A stretch of 64,000 nucleotides of DNA from Glycomyces sp. YM15 (GTDB lineage: Bacteria; Actinomycetota; Actinomycetes; Mycobacteriales; Micromonosporaceae), in the NCBI RefSeq assembly GCF_016918015.1, contig NZ_JAERMK010000021.1, positions 1-64,000 on the forward strand, read 5' to 3'. Shown here one piece after another: positions 51,750 through 59,341 of this stretch. Made by a program: the position numbers and the translations under genes. The notes under the pieces are model-generated. The model did not search any database. It was not told where the DNA came from and was given only the letters and a program-made list of their open reading frames with translations. The stretch's first letter is position 1, and every line of letters begins with the position of its first letter.

Positions 51750-51826
51750 GGGATCCTTCAACGCTGTGAGGAACATCCGGAGCGGCGTGCCGCTGCCCGG
51801 GTGCTCGTTGTTGGTGAACTGGCTTC

Positions 51827-52405
51827 GTGAACTGGAATGCCCTCGCGGCTGCTGCGAGTCTCGTTGCCGCTCTTGCTGCTGTCGCGTCCGTATGGTTCAC
51901 GGCGCGAATGGCGGTGCTTGCCGCCCGGGAGCGGGACGCGGCGGTGCTCGCGGAACGTGACCGGCGGCAGCCGTACGTGCACGCTGACGTTCGCGCGATC
52001 GCCGACCGGCTTGCGGTCGTTGTCACGAACTCGGGGCCGACCGTGGCCATGCGCGTCGCGGTCTACTTCGACCCGCCGATCGTCCGGGTGCGGCCAGGCG
52101 CGTACGAGATCGTGCACCGGCTACCAGTCGGCATGGTGCCGCCCGGTGCCCCGCGTGTCTTCCCGCTGGCGGCCGCAGGCCGATACTTCGCCGACCCGGT
52201 AGCGCCGAGGCGGTTCCACGTGACCGTGTGCGGCCGCGGCCCGGACGGGCCGATACCGGCCGTGTCGTACCCCGTAGACGCGATGGCGTTGCGCCAGACC
52301 GTTCTCGAGCGGCGCCACGGTGAGCCCGAAGTCGGGTCGACGTGGCCCGCGTTCGACACGGGAATCGACGGCTTCGGTAGTGAACAGAGGCGCGGGCTTG
52401 TGTGA
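51827..52405 (+). CDS. isolated rightward membrane-anchored protein, 192 aa
   Basis: A single N-terminal hydrophobic helix (LAAAASLVAALAAVASVWFTARMAVLAA) and a beta-rich C-terminal domain (PYVHADVRAIADRLAVVVTNSGPTVAMRVAVYFDPP...). It runs against the virion operon, between the methylase and terminase genes, ending three bases from the terminase stop. This is the placement of a lysogenic-conversion (moron) gene. GTG 51827; no strong ribosome site. Confidence 0.65.
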   Translation: MNWNALAAAASLVAALAAVASVWFTARMAVLAARERDAAVLAERDRRQPYVHADVRAIADRLAVVVTNSGPTVAMRVAVYFDPPIVRVRPGAYEIVHRLPVGMVPPGAPRVFPLAAAGRYFADPVAPRRFHVTVCGRGPDGPIPAVSYPVDAMALRQTVLERRHGEPEVGSTWPAFDTGIDGFGSEQRRGLV

Positions 52406-52407
52406 CC

Positions 52408-53667
52408 TCAGACGTTCACGAGTTCGGGCTTCCCTGGCGGTTCAGGCTCGGCCGGTTCGCGAAGCCTGCCGTTCCACACGCCCCGGGTCGTGAACACGGC
52501 GTACCGCGCGGCGTCAACACCGTGATCGTCAACCTTCAACGGTGTCTCGATCCCCAACTGCATTTGCTTCGGATCCCACGAGTACGACGCGAGCTCGTCA
52601 ATGAGCGCGTCACAGGAGACGTGCACACGCAGCCGGTCGGTCGCGATCAGGGAAGCGAACGTTCGGATGCCGTCAGCGACCGCGTTGTCAGCACGGACGG
52701 GCGTGAGGAGGTCTTCGTTCAACTGCGTGATGAACGACGCCGCGGACGGGTCCACGATCACCCACGGGTCGCCGAACTTCCCGGCGGCCATCCACGACCG
52801 GAGCCGACGCGAGTACTCAGCGTCCGTGAGCTGCCGCTGTTCGTCTTTCGACGCCCACCGCCACTCGGAGGCGATGTGGAGGCGCTGGTCAGCGCCGAGG
52901 CCGAGCGCGACCGCGGCGAAGTCGTTCTTCGTGCCGTAGTCGACGCCGATGCTGACCCATTCGGTGATAGCCGGCAGTTCCGTCGTGACGTGCACGTCGG
53001 GGTTCCACGCGTCGAAGATCGCGCCGGAGGCGACGACCCACGCACCGTCGATGAAGCGTTTGCGCCACAAGCCGGTGTATTCGGCTTTGAGTGCGGCAAC
53101 GTAATCGGACGGGAGGGACGGGTTGTCGGCCAGGCGGAACTGGAACCGGGCGAGCGACAGTTCACCGGCCCGGTCAAGGAACCCGGTTTTCAGCCAGTGT
53201 TTCGGCCCGTCCGGGTTCGTGGTCGCCAACAGGCGTGCACCGGGGACGCTCAACCTGGCGAGGAGCTGCCGGAAGAACGCTTCCGGGACGAGAGTCGCTT
53301 CGTCGACGTACGCCAAGTACGCCGTCATGCCGCGGATTTTCTCTTCCGCTCTCGCATCGTTCGCGCCGACGAGATGCACCGTCCGGCCGAGGATCTTCGC
53401 CGTTCCGGCACCGGTCGTGTGCTTGACCGTGAGCGCGGCAGGCCCGAACAGGGTGACATCCTGCAGAGGCGTGAGCACGTTCCGCTCGATCGCCTGCAGG
53501 GTCTTGCCGCTGATGACGATCAGGCCCTGTTCGGGCGCGGCGGCGACCGCGAGGAGGAACGCGAGCAGGCTCGCGATCGTCTTCCCACTTCGAACGGCGC
53601 CGTCCCACACGTTGATGCGGGCGGTGGCGTCACGAATCGATGTGAGCTGTTTCGGGCTGAGCAGCAA
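52408..53667 (-). CDS. terminase large subunit, 419 aa
   Basis: PBSX/SPP1-type packaging motor: Walker A-like WDGAVRSGKTIAS, Walker B LAYVDEATL, coupling motif LLATTNPDGPKHW, and nuclease motifs SIGVDYGTKNDFAAVAL and ...VIVDPSAASF, VDDHGVDAARYAV. The frame is open upstream to 54021, but that part is antisense-like shadow of the small subunit. TTG 53667 (LLSPKQLTSIRDATARI) gives the usual N-terminus; the start codon is uncertain because no clear ribosome site is present. Confidence 0.9.
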   Translation of the reverse strand: MLLSPKQLTSIRDATARINVWDGAVRSGKTIASLLAFLLAVAAAPEQGLIVISGKTLQAIERNVLTPLQDVTLFGPAALTVKHTTGAGTAKILGRTVHLVGANDARAEEKIRGMTAYLAYVDEATLVPEAFFRQLLARLSVPGARLLATTNPDGPKHWLKTGFLDRAGELSLARFQFRLADNPSLPSDYVAALKAEYTGLWRKRFIDGAWVVASGAIFDAWNPDVHVTTELPAITEWVSIGVDYGTKNDFAAVALGLGADQRLHIASEWRWASKDEQRQLTDAEYSRRLRSWMAAGKFGDPWVIVDPSAASFITQLNEDLLTPVRADNAVADGIRTFASLIATDRLRVHVSCDALIDELASYSWDPKQMQLGIETPLKVDDHGVDAARYAVFTTRGVWNGRLREPAEPEPPGKPELVNV

Positions 53668-54073
53668 GATCAGTAGGGGCGGAGCTATTGAGTTGTGCCG
53701 CCAGGCCCTCGAGGAGGGACGTGGCGTGTTCAAGTCCGGGGCCGTCGCCGCCGACGAGCGACAGGTACCGGTCGACCGTGGTCGCGTACAACCGGATGAG
53801 GTCGCGGGCTTCAAGCTCGTCAATGCGGGAGCGCAGCTTCGTGAGGACTTCCGTGGCGGTGTCCAAAGCGACGTTCGCGGCACGGCCGCGTGCGGACCCG
53901 GGCACGGCCGCTTCAGCGGCCGTGAGGAGGGTGATGCCGGCGCGGCGGGCAATGTTCGAAACGGTCGTGGGGGCGACGCCGTGCCGTTTCGCGATTTCGT
54001 TCCTGGAGAACGCCCGCTCACGCAAGTCGGCGAGGATGGCGTCTCGTTTCGCTGCGGGAAGGCCAGGGTTCAC
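53630..54073 (-). CDS. terminase small subunit, 147 aa
   Basis: An N-terminal helix-turn-helix (AAKRDAILADLRERAFSRNEIAKRHGVAPTTVSNIARRAG) followed by an oligomerisation helix pair (DTATEVLTKLRSRIDELEARDLIRLYATTVDRYLSLVGG). GTG 54073 has AAGGGAG upstream; the frame to 54109 is less likely. It overlaps the large subunit start. Confidence 0.8.
   Translation of the reverse strand: MNPGLPAAKRDAILADLRERAFSRNEIAKRHGVAPTTVSNIARRAGITLLTAAEAAVPGSARGRAANVALDTATEVLTKLRSRIDELEARDLIRLYATTVDRYLSLVGGDGPGLEHATSLLEGLAAQLNSSAPTDLAAQPETAHIDS
53686..53697 (-). promoter_or_regulatory. late-operon motif before the large terminase
   Basis: CACAACTCAATA, 19 bases from the proposed TTG start and inside the small-subunit gene, so it cannot simply mark intergenic space. 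Confidence 0.65.
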
Positions 54074-54092
54074 GGGCTTCTCCCTTGCGCGA

Positions 54093-54104
54093 TATTGAGT
54101 TGTG
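54093..54104 (-). promoter_or_regulatory. late-operon motif before the small terminase
   Basis: CACAACTCAATA, then TCGCGCAAGGGAG, 20 bases from GTG 54073. First copy of the operon in transcription order. Confidence 0.7.
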
Positions 54105-54369
54105 GGCACACTTCCGGCCAGCGAGAGAACACTATCGTGGCAGACGCGAGAACGCCAAAAAGTTCATCACCAACTATGTTGGGCAGCAAAAACAGTCGCG
54201 TTTATCAACCAATGTGGACGATGGTTGACGACAATGGAGGTCGATTTCACGTTCGACGCTGGTTGCGGTCGCGCTTGGCAAGCCCTACGGTTGGCAGCGC
54301 CGTACGGTGACCGTGACGCCACGCAAATGGCGTTGAGGTTGCTTCGACTCCTCTCGAGAAAGGCTGCGC
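54105..54369. other. divergent region beside terminase, candidate late promoter and pac/cos site
   Basis: An AT-rich patch (about 54155-54240) separates the leftward terminase genes from a rightward HTH protein. It contains an inverted repeat TCAACCA (54205-54211) / TGGTTGA (54222-54228). Packaging sites usually lie in or beside the small terminase gene, so this is a candidate, as is the primary promoter of the virion operon. Confidence 0.45.
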
Positions 54370-55107
54370 ATGCGATCCCCCCGCCGCGTCACGTTCGTCG
54401 ACGCCCGCCGCCGCGCCCGGCGTCGACCCGGCACGACAAAGGGCACAGTCCTTACCCGCACCGTTCCCCCTGCCAAACCGACGACCGGGCCTGAACGGCA
54501 ACGGCCACCCGCGACGACACTCCCAGCTGACGTCGTAGCCATCCTTTTCGAACACCTGCGCTCCGGCACCACCATCAAAGACGCCGCCGCGGCCGCCGGC
54601 ACCGACTACTCGACTGTCTACAAGTCCGCCCAGCGTGACACCGCGTTCAAATCCCGGCTGGACGCCGCCCGTGCGGAAGGCAGGTACCGACGCACACCGA
54701 TCCTCAACGCCGACGTCCAGGACCGGATCATCAACCTGCTGCGCGTGGGCCTGTCGGTGCAGAAAGCAGCAATCGCGGTCGGCCACTACCCCGCGCAGGT
54801 GCACAAGCTCGCCCAGCAGAGCCTACGGTTCCGTGCCCGCATGGAGGAAGCGCGAACCGCTGCGGCGTCACGAGCGACCGTGACCCTCACTGCACTTGCC
54901 GACCCGGACACTGTCACAGTGGTCGACGCGGGAACGGCGGCGTTCCTTCGGGCGAACCCTGATGTGGCCGACCGGATCATGCAAGTCCTCGTCGCGGGCG
55001 GCACGCTCGCTGAAGCCTGCAAGGCCGCGCGCATCACGCCAGCGCAACTCGATGAGGCACGGAACGCCGACTCGGTCTTGCACGCGCCGCTGCAGGCCGC
55101 CGAATAG
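54370..55107 (+). CDS. DNA-binding protein with three helix-turn-helix repeats, 245 aa
   Basis: After a basic N-terminus (RRVTFVDARRRARRRPG), three related helical units follow: ILFEHLRSGTTIKDAAAAAGTDYSTVYKSAQRD, IINLLRVGLSVQKAAIAVGHYPAQVHKLAQQS and IMQVLVAGGTLAEACKAARITPAQLDEARN. The style is homeodomain-like, as in transposase and terminase small-subunit HTHs. It is divergent from the terminase genes. A late-gene activator, packaging factor or segregation protein is possible. AAAGG precedes ATG. Confidence 0.65.
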   Translation: MRSPRRVTFVDARRRARRRPGTTKGTVLTRTVPPAKPTTGPERQRPPATTLPADVVAILFEHLRSGTTIKDAAAAAGTDYSTVYKSAQRDTAFKSRLDAARAEGRYRRTPILNADVQDRIINLLRVGLSVQKAAIAVGHYPAQVHKLAQQSLRFRARMEEARTAAASRATVTLTALADPDTVTVVDAGTAAFLRANPDVADRIMQVLVAGGTLAEACKAARITPAQLDEARNADSVLHAPLQAAE

Positions 55108-55212
55108 CGATCACCGATCACATTCTGGAGGTCCTGCGCTCCCTTTGCGCTAAACCAGGCAGTCGCGCCAAACGATAGAATGAAGACCTCCTGACATCCC
55201 GACTGACCTGGA
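55108..55212 (+). promoter_or_regulatory. promoter region with ACGATAGAAT
   Basis: TAGAAT (55176-55181) within ACGATAGAATGAA repeats the -10-like sequence found at 15788-15797 (ACGATAGAATCAT). No good -35 is visible at normal spacing, so an activator may be needed. Confidence 0.4.
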
Positions 55213-55566
55213 GTGAGACGTGCGCGAGACACCAGCAGCAAGGCGGATTTGATGCTCGCTCCGACGCCGAACGTTGTCCTCTGGCCGGACGCTGCAAGGT
55301 TCCCTGCTGACACGCGGCATGCGCTCGCGGCCGCGTTTCGAACCGCTGGGTACACACTTGCCGTACAGGAACTCGCAATTGACGACCAGGTGGCGCAGAT
55401 CGACTCGGATCTCCCGACCTGGGCGGCCGTGACCGTGTACAAGACCGGTGCGGCCCACTCGTTCACTGGCGCATCGCCGCAGGGCCTTGCCCGTGAGCTT
55501 GCCGCGTTCATCGACAACGAGCGATACCCCACGTCTGGGAGCCATCCTGGAGACCTCCGAGCATGA
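55213..55566 (+). CDS. hypothetical protein, 117 aa
   Basis: A small alpha/beta protein (PNVVLWPDAARFPADTRHALAAAFRTAGYTLAVQELAIDDQVAQIDSDLPTWAAVTVYKTGAAHSF...LARELAAFIDNERYP). The start may be GTG 55213 or ATG 55252. Not recognised. Confidence 0.5.
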   Translation: MRRARDTSSKADLMLAPTPNVVLWPDAARFPADTRHALAAAFRTAGYTLAVQELAIDDQVAQIDSDLPTWAAVTVYKTGAAHSFTGASPQGLARELAAFIDNERYPTSGSHPGDLRA

Positions 55567-55655
55567 CCGACTCCGCGAACCGGCCTGACCGGATCGTTCC
55601 CTGGCCCGCAGCGGCCGAGTTCTTCTCCTTCATCCACCGTTAGGGAAACAGGACT

Positions 55656-56093
55656 ATGTACAGCCCTTGGGAAATCTGTGTCGACGCACTCGCGCCCGTC
55701 AACGTCGACGAACTGTTCCGAGCCGCAGCCGCCGCTGTGAACGCGCCTGAACCGCTCGACATCGGCGAAGAGACTGGACGAATGACGGCACGGCTCGAGC
55801 TGCCAGCCGGGGCAGTGACGCTGGCGCTGGAACACCGAGGCGGCGAACCGATGAGCGACGGCAAAGGCAAATACCGCATCGACGACGGCGAGATGGAGCC
55901 TTTCGGGCCGTTCTGGGCACGTGTCGCTCTGCTGCCCACGTACGTTTCTGAAGGCCACCTCAGCGCCCGGTTCGTCGTCGATGTCACCGGCTGGCTTGAC
56001 GACCACGGCATCGGATGGGCGTGGCGGTCGCTGTCAGACCCGCGCCGGGAGACTCGCACGAGTCTCGAAGCGCTGCAATACCTTGCGGACTAG
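55656..56093 (+). CDS. hypothetical protein, small paralogous family B, 145 aa
   Basis: Its C-terminal half (KYRIDDGEMEPFGPFWARVALLPTYVSE...FVVDVTGWLDDHGIGWAWRSLSD...TSLEALQYL) aligns with the product of 58839-59306 (ARYDEGEGTELPACWAEINIAT...FVRLLAAYFTAEDIDWCWMWSGD...TGLKGL). Function unknown; both are acidic and Trp-rich. Confidence 0.6.
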   Translation: MYSPWEICVDALAPVNVDELFRAAAAAVNAPEPLDIGEETGRMTARLELPAGAVTLALEHRGGEPMSDGKGKYRIDDGEMEPFGPFWARVALLPTYVSEGHLSARFVVDVTGWLDDHGIGWAWRSLSDPRRETRTSLEALQYLAD

Positions 56094-56130
56094 AACCGGC
56101 GCTTTCGCTTGAACGACGAAGGAGGCGGGA

Positions 56131-56556
56131 ATGCCCGTTGGCGGTAAGGAAGGCTCCGACAGGTCCCTGTCGAACCATGACATTTTCGAGAGCGTCTGGG
56201 ACCCCGTCAGCGACGGCATGCTCACGTTCACGACCGAGTTCGGTCGTTCGCAGCGCCGGACGCGCGTGTGGCGGTATGACGGGTGGATGCTCGCGGTCGT
56301 CTCCGAGCATGACGTCGACCCGGGGATCGGGTTGGGGATCGCACCTGAGGCGGTCGTCGACGCGGTGCGTGACGCCTTCGGTGTGGAAGCGGCTGTGATT
56401 GAGCACCGGCCGGGCGTTCGGGGTGTCCGCGGCCCCCGGTTCTCGTGGGTGCTCATCCTCGGGCCCGGTCAATCGCATTGGACGCCACTGGACCCCGACC
56501 GGCTCGGCCGGGCGCTGCCGGGCCTGCTCGACGGAGAAGTTCCCGACCGGAGCTAA
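56131..56556 (+). CDS. hypothetical protein, small paralogous family A, 141 aa
   Basis: GAAGGAGGCGGGA directly precedes ATG. Shared blocks with the products of 60895-61293 and 61283-61738 are RTRVWRYDGWMLAVVSE, DPGIGLGIAPEAVVDAVRDAFG, and a terminal W-x10-LPGLL. A single alpha/beta domain of unknown role. Confidence 0.65.
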   Translation: MPVGGKEGSDRSLSNHDIFESVWDPVSDGMLTFTTEFGRSQRRTRVWRYDGWMLAVVSEHDVDPGIGLGIAPEAVVDAVRDAFGVEAAVIEHRPGVRGVRGPRFSWVLILGPGQSHWTPLDPDRLGRALPGLLDGEVPDRS

Positions 56557-56571
56557 GCCGACCGCCCGGAA

Positions 56572-57147
56572 TCAGCCTGCAACAGCCGCGGGCGCGAACT
56601 CCGCGTTCCAAATGCCGACGAACTTGGTGCCGTGCCCATACCAGGAGTCCTCGCGGACCTCGACGTGAACGTCATCGCGGGCATGCCACTCGTCCAGGAC
56701 CGCTTGACCTTTCGGGGTGACCTGGTACGGCTGGAAGACCACGACGGCGCGACTGCCGTTCCGTGTTGTCCACATGCTCATGTGATCCCACGTCGAGTCT
56801 GACAGGTAGAACTGAGTGCCGTTGTGCCCGCACTCGCACCTCGTCAGACGCTTCGACGTCGGCCAGCAGACACAGTGCAGTTTCGGGTAGGTGCTGGCGC
56901 GCTTGAGACCATGGGATTCCGCCCACTCGAGCAACGCGATGCGGGAAGGCACGTAGAAGTGCGCGCTGGCAGGCCAGGACATGACGCCGCGGTCGTCGTC
57001 ATGTTGCATTCCGATGCGGGCACCACGAGCTTCGAGGTCTTCAACGAGCGCGGCCTGGTCAGGCGTGTAATGACGGCGGCACACCCGGACCGGTTTCTCG
57101 GTGAACGAGATGCCTGACTGTTTCCCGCGTTCGCAGCAGTGCTCCAT
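56572..57147 (-). CDS. Cys/His-rich hypothetical protein, 191 aa
   Basis: Possible metal ligands are scattered: EHCCERG, VCRRHY, LHCVCW and RCECGHNG. A winged-helix-like region follows (VVVFQPYQVTPKGQAVLDEWHARDD). The start at ATG 57147 opens with MEHCCERGKQSG. Unrecognised; a zinc-binding regulator is possible. Confidence 0.6.
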   Translation of the reverse strand: MEHCCERGKQSGISFTEKPVRVCRRHYTPDQAALVEDLEARGARIGMQHDDDRGVMSWPASAHFYVPSRIALLEWAESHGLKRASTYPKLHCVCWPTSKRLTRCECGHNGTQFYLSDSTWDHMSMWTTRNGSRAVVVFQPYQVTPKGQAVLDEWHARDDVHVEVREDSWYGHGTKFVGIWNAEFAPAAVAG

Positions 57148-57256
57148 GAGAGGCCTTCCGTCCGTGTGACACCTTGTGGACTCATTGTGCTGGAGTCAGT
57201 GCCGCAGTTCAAGGCACCGGGCCGCGCGCAGGCGCCCGAAGTGGGCGACCGCCCCG

Positions 57257-57523
57257 CTAGACATCCTGCCAGCGGGAGCTATCGACTGCTCGGCTCTCCG
57301 TCGGCGCCGAATACGTGGCACCGGCGGCGCGGCATTCACGAGCGAGGTCCACGTGCAGGCGGGCGATGTCGATCGCGCCGCGCATGCGGGCCAGGCGCTC
57401 TTCGACGGGCATGTCGTCGTCGCTGGCTGGCCACTCGGATGGTGACGTAGCAAGCCAGCCTTCGGCTTCGGTTGTGTAGCGCTCGGCGAGTCGCAGGTGG
57501 TTGTCAGCGGGGGTTGCGGTCAC
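57257..57523 (-). CDS. small acidic hypothetical protein, 88 aa
   Basis: Two helices (NHLRLAERYTTEAEGWLATSP, EERLARMRGAIDIARLHVDLARECRAAG) with an acidic linker. It lies between the Cys-rich and the Phd-HNH genes. GGAGTTCTCCCGTG-type sequence precedes the start. Unrecognised. Confidence 0.55.
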   Translation of the reverse strand: MTATPADNHLRLAERYTTEAEGWLATSPSEWPASDDDMPVEERLARMRGAIDIARLHVDLARECRAAGATYSAPTESRAVDSSRWQDV

Positions 57524-57625
57524 GGGAGAACTCCTTCACGATGGGAATGGGAGTTCAGGATCGCCTGCGTCCCGGTTGCGGCGCAAGAGATTGAGACGCC
57601 TTCGGCGCGTCGCGTCTGGAATGGG

Positions 57626-58744
57626 CTACCGCCAGCCAGTCCACCAGAACTTGGGCGTTTCCTCATACCGGCCTCGAGACTCCATGCGTCCGTCTGACAG
57701 GTCCATGGCCCACGAGCCGATGCACACGACCGGGTCGACGTCCCCGTAGGCGCCGTGCTGCCATGCACGCGCCGCCCAAGCCTTCAGTGTGTACATGTCC
57801 GGGTCGGCCACGTTCCGTTCAACGATCGGCCGCTTGTCGGCGTCGACGGTGCGGCGCCCGTAGCAGGCCGCTTCGAGCTCGCGCATGACGTTCAACGCGA
57901 CTGGTGGTAGCAGGAGCACTTCGTCACGCCGTTCGACGAGCACTGGTGTGGTGATTCGGGAGCCGCGGCCACGGCCGTCGTAGCGGGCGTGATGCTGTTT
58001 GCACAGCGGGACGACGTTCCAGATCTCGTTGAACCGCTCTCCGAGCGCTTCGTAGAGGTACCGAACGGTGCTTGGCGGTGGATCCTCGTAGCAGGCGACC
58101 TGTTCGACCATGTGCCGATTCCAGTCGTCAGCGCAGAAGGCCGCGATCGTGGCCGGCCAGTCGGTGAGGTGCGCGCATTCGATGACCGGCCGGTACGTCG
58201 TGTGGTTGCCCAGCAGGCACACGGGCCCGAAGATCCGGTACATGAGCTCGCGTGCGCGAGTGTGGTCGACGCGGCCCCATTCGCGGTTGCCGGAAGGAAA
58301 CCGTGCCTGGATGGCTGCGGTCATCTCAGGGACGGTGAGGGTGCGGCGCGCTGTGGCGCTGGCGCGCACTGGCAATGACACAGGGCTGCGGTCGCGGACC
58401 GGTTCGGACACCGCGGCGGGGAAAGCCGCCCTTTCGTCGATCGTTACGTCGGGGTGGTGCACACCCGAAAGGACAGCGATGGGTTTCCGGTGGCGCGTGA
58501 TGACTGCAGTGACGTCGTCGCGCTCGTGCGCGGTCCGGACCATGGCGTTGAACGTCTTCCGTGCCTCCGATACCGACACGGTCGGCGTGACGTCGAGACC
58601 GCCGAAGTCGCGAGCGGATACGAGAAACGCGACGATGTTCTCAGCGTCGCGCACGCAGATGTTGACGAGCAGGTTCTCGTTCTCGATGCGGTGCAGCAGC
58701 GTTGGTAGCTGCGCGGCGGCGTCGGAGACGGTGTAAGTCGGCAC
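57626..58744 (-). CDS. double Phd/YefM antitoxin-like domain fused to HNH nuclease-like domain, 372 aa
   Basis: Residues ~53-98 match the Phd/YefM fold closely (VSVSEARKTFNAMVRTAHERDDVTAVITRHRKPIAVLSG). Residues 1-~50 are a degenerate first copy (YTVSDAAAQLPTLLHRI...ENIVAFLVSARDF). After a linker, residues ~135-265 carry an HNH-type core: PVCLLGN, ECAHL (189-193) and NVVPLCKQHHARYDG (243-257). Antitoxins of this family bind DNA and cap a toxin; HNH enzymes cut DNA. The fusion has no separate partner gene. It is divergent from the 58839 gene with a palindrome between them. Confidence 0.75.
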   Translation of the reverse strand: MPTYTVSDAAAQLPTLLHRIENENLLVNICVRDAENIVAFLVSARDFGGLDVTPTVSVSEARKTFNAMVRTAHERDDVTAVITRHRKPIAVLSGVHHPDVTIDERAAFPAAVSEPVRDRSPVSLPVRASATARRTLTVPEMTAAIQARFPSGNREWGRVDHTRARELMYRIFGPVCLLGNHTTYRPVIECAHLTDWPATIAAFCADDWNRHMVEQVACYEDPPPSTVRYLYEALGERFNEIWNVVPLCKQHHARYDGRGRGSRITTPVLVERRDEVLLLPPVALNVMRELEAACYGRRTVDADKRPIVERNVADPDMYTLKAWAARAWQHGAYGDVDPVVCIGSWAMDLSDGRMESRGRYEETPKFWWTGWR

Positions 58745-58782
58745 GTCGCGAGCCTACATGACATACTCAAAAATCATGAAAA

Positions 58783-58802
58783 TGAGGTACTATAGAACCT
58801 CA
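58783..58802. promoter_or_regulatory. palindromic operator TGAGGTACTATAGAACCTCA
   Basis: Arms TGAGGT and ACCTCA flank a CTATAG centre, in an AT-rich divergent promoter between the Phd-HNH gene and the rightward cluster. Phd-type proteins repress through short palindromes over their own promoter. Confidence 0.6.
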
Positions 58803-58838
58803 AAGTCTTGTTCTGCGCTTCAGGCTTTCCCAGGTCAG

Positions 58839-59306
58839 ATGCCTTCCACCCCAGGAGCAACGTTGACGTTCGACACGCAGATTTTCACGCTCTCTCCCGC
58901 TGACCCCGCCGCACTATGGGCCGCGGCCGTCACGGCGATCGGTACCGTCAGCGGCACGGACCGGGACGCGGTCACCTACCGGCACCAGGAGACCAGTCCC
59001 GGCTACTGGCGGTACGTGACCGACGCGCAAGGCCTCGCGGCCAGCTTGGACCTGCAGTACGCCGCAGGCGGCAAGTGGGCGCGCTACGACGAGGGTGAAG
59101 GCACTGAGCTGCCTGCCTGCTGGGCCGAAATCAACATCGCGACTTCCGGGATCGGCGACCGCCAAGCGCGTCATGCCGAGTTCGTTCGCCTCCTGGCCGC
59201 CTACTTCACGGCCGAGGACATCGACTGGTGCTGGATGTGGAGCGGTGACAGCTTCGCCGACCTCCACACCGGATTGAAGGGTCTCGCCGACCCGCTGCCT
59301 CGCTAG
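58839..59306 (+). CDS. hypothetical protein, small paralogous family B, 155 aa
   Basis: First half: FTLSPADPAALWAAAVTAIGTVSG...; second half as described for its paralogue at 55656. The start is uncertain: ATG 58839, or TTG 58863 which has CCAGGAGCAACG directly upstream. First gene of the rightward replication/recombination cluster. Confidence 0.6.
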   Translation: MPSTPGATLTFDTQIFTLSPADPAALWAAAVTAIGTVSGTDRDAVTYRHQETSPGYWRYVTDAQGLAASLDLQYAAGGKWARYDEGEGTELPACWAEINIATSGIGDRQARHAEFVRLLAAYFTAEDIDWCWMWSGDSFADLHTGLKGLADPLPR

Positions 59307-59341
59307 TCTGACCACCTTCGTTGAAAGGACACCCGCTGGGC

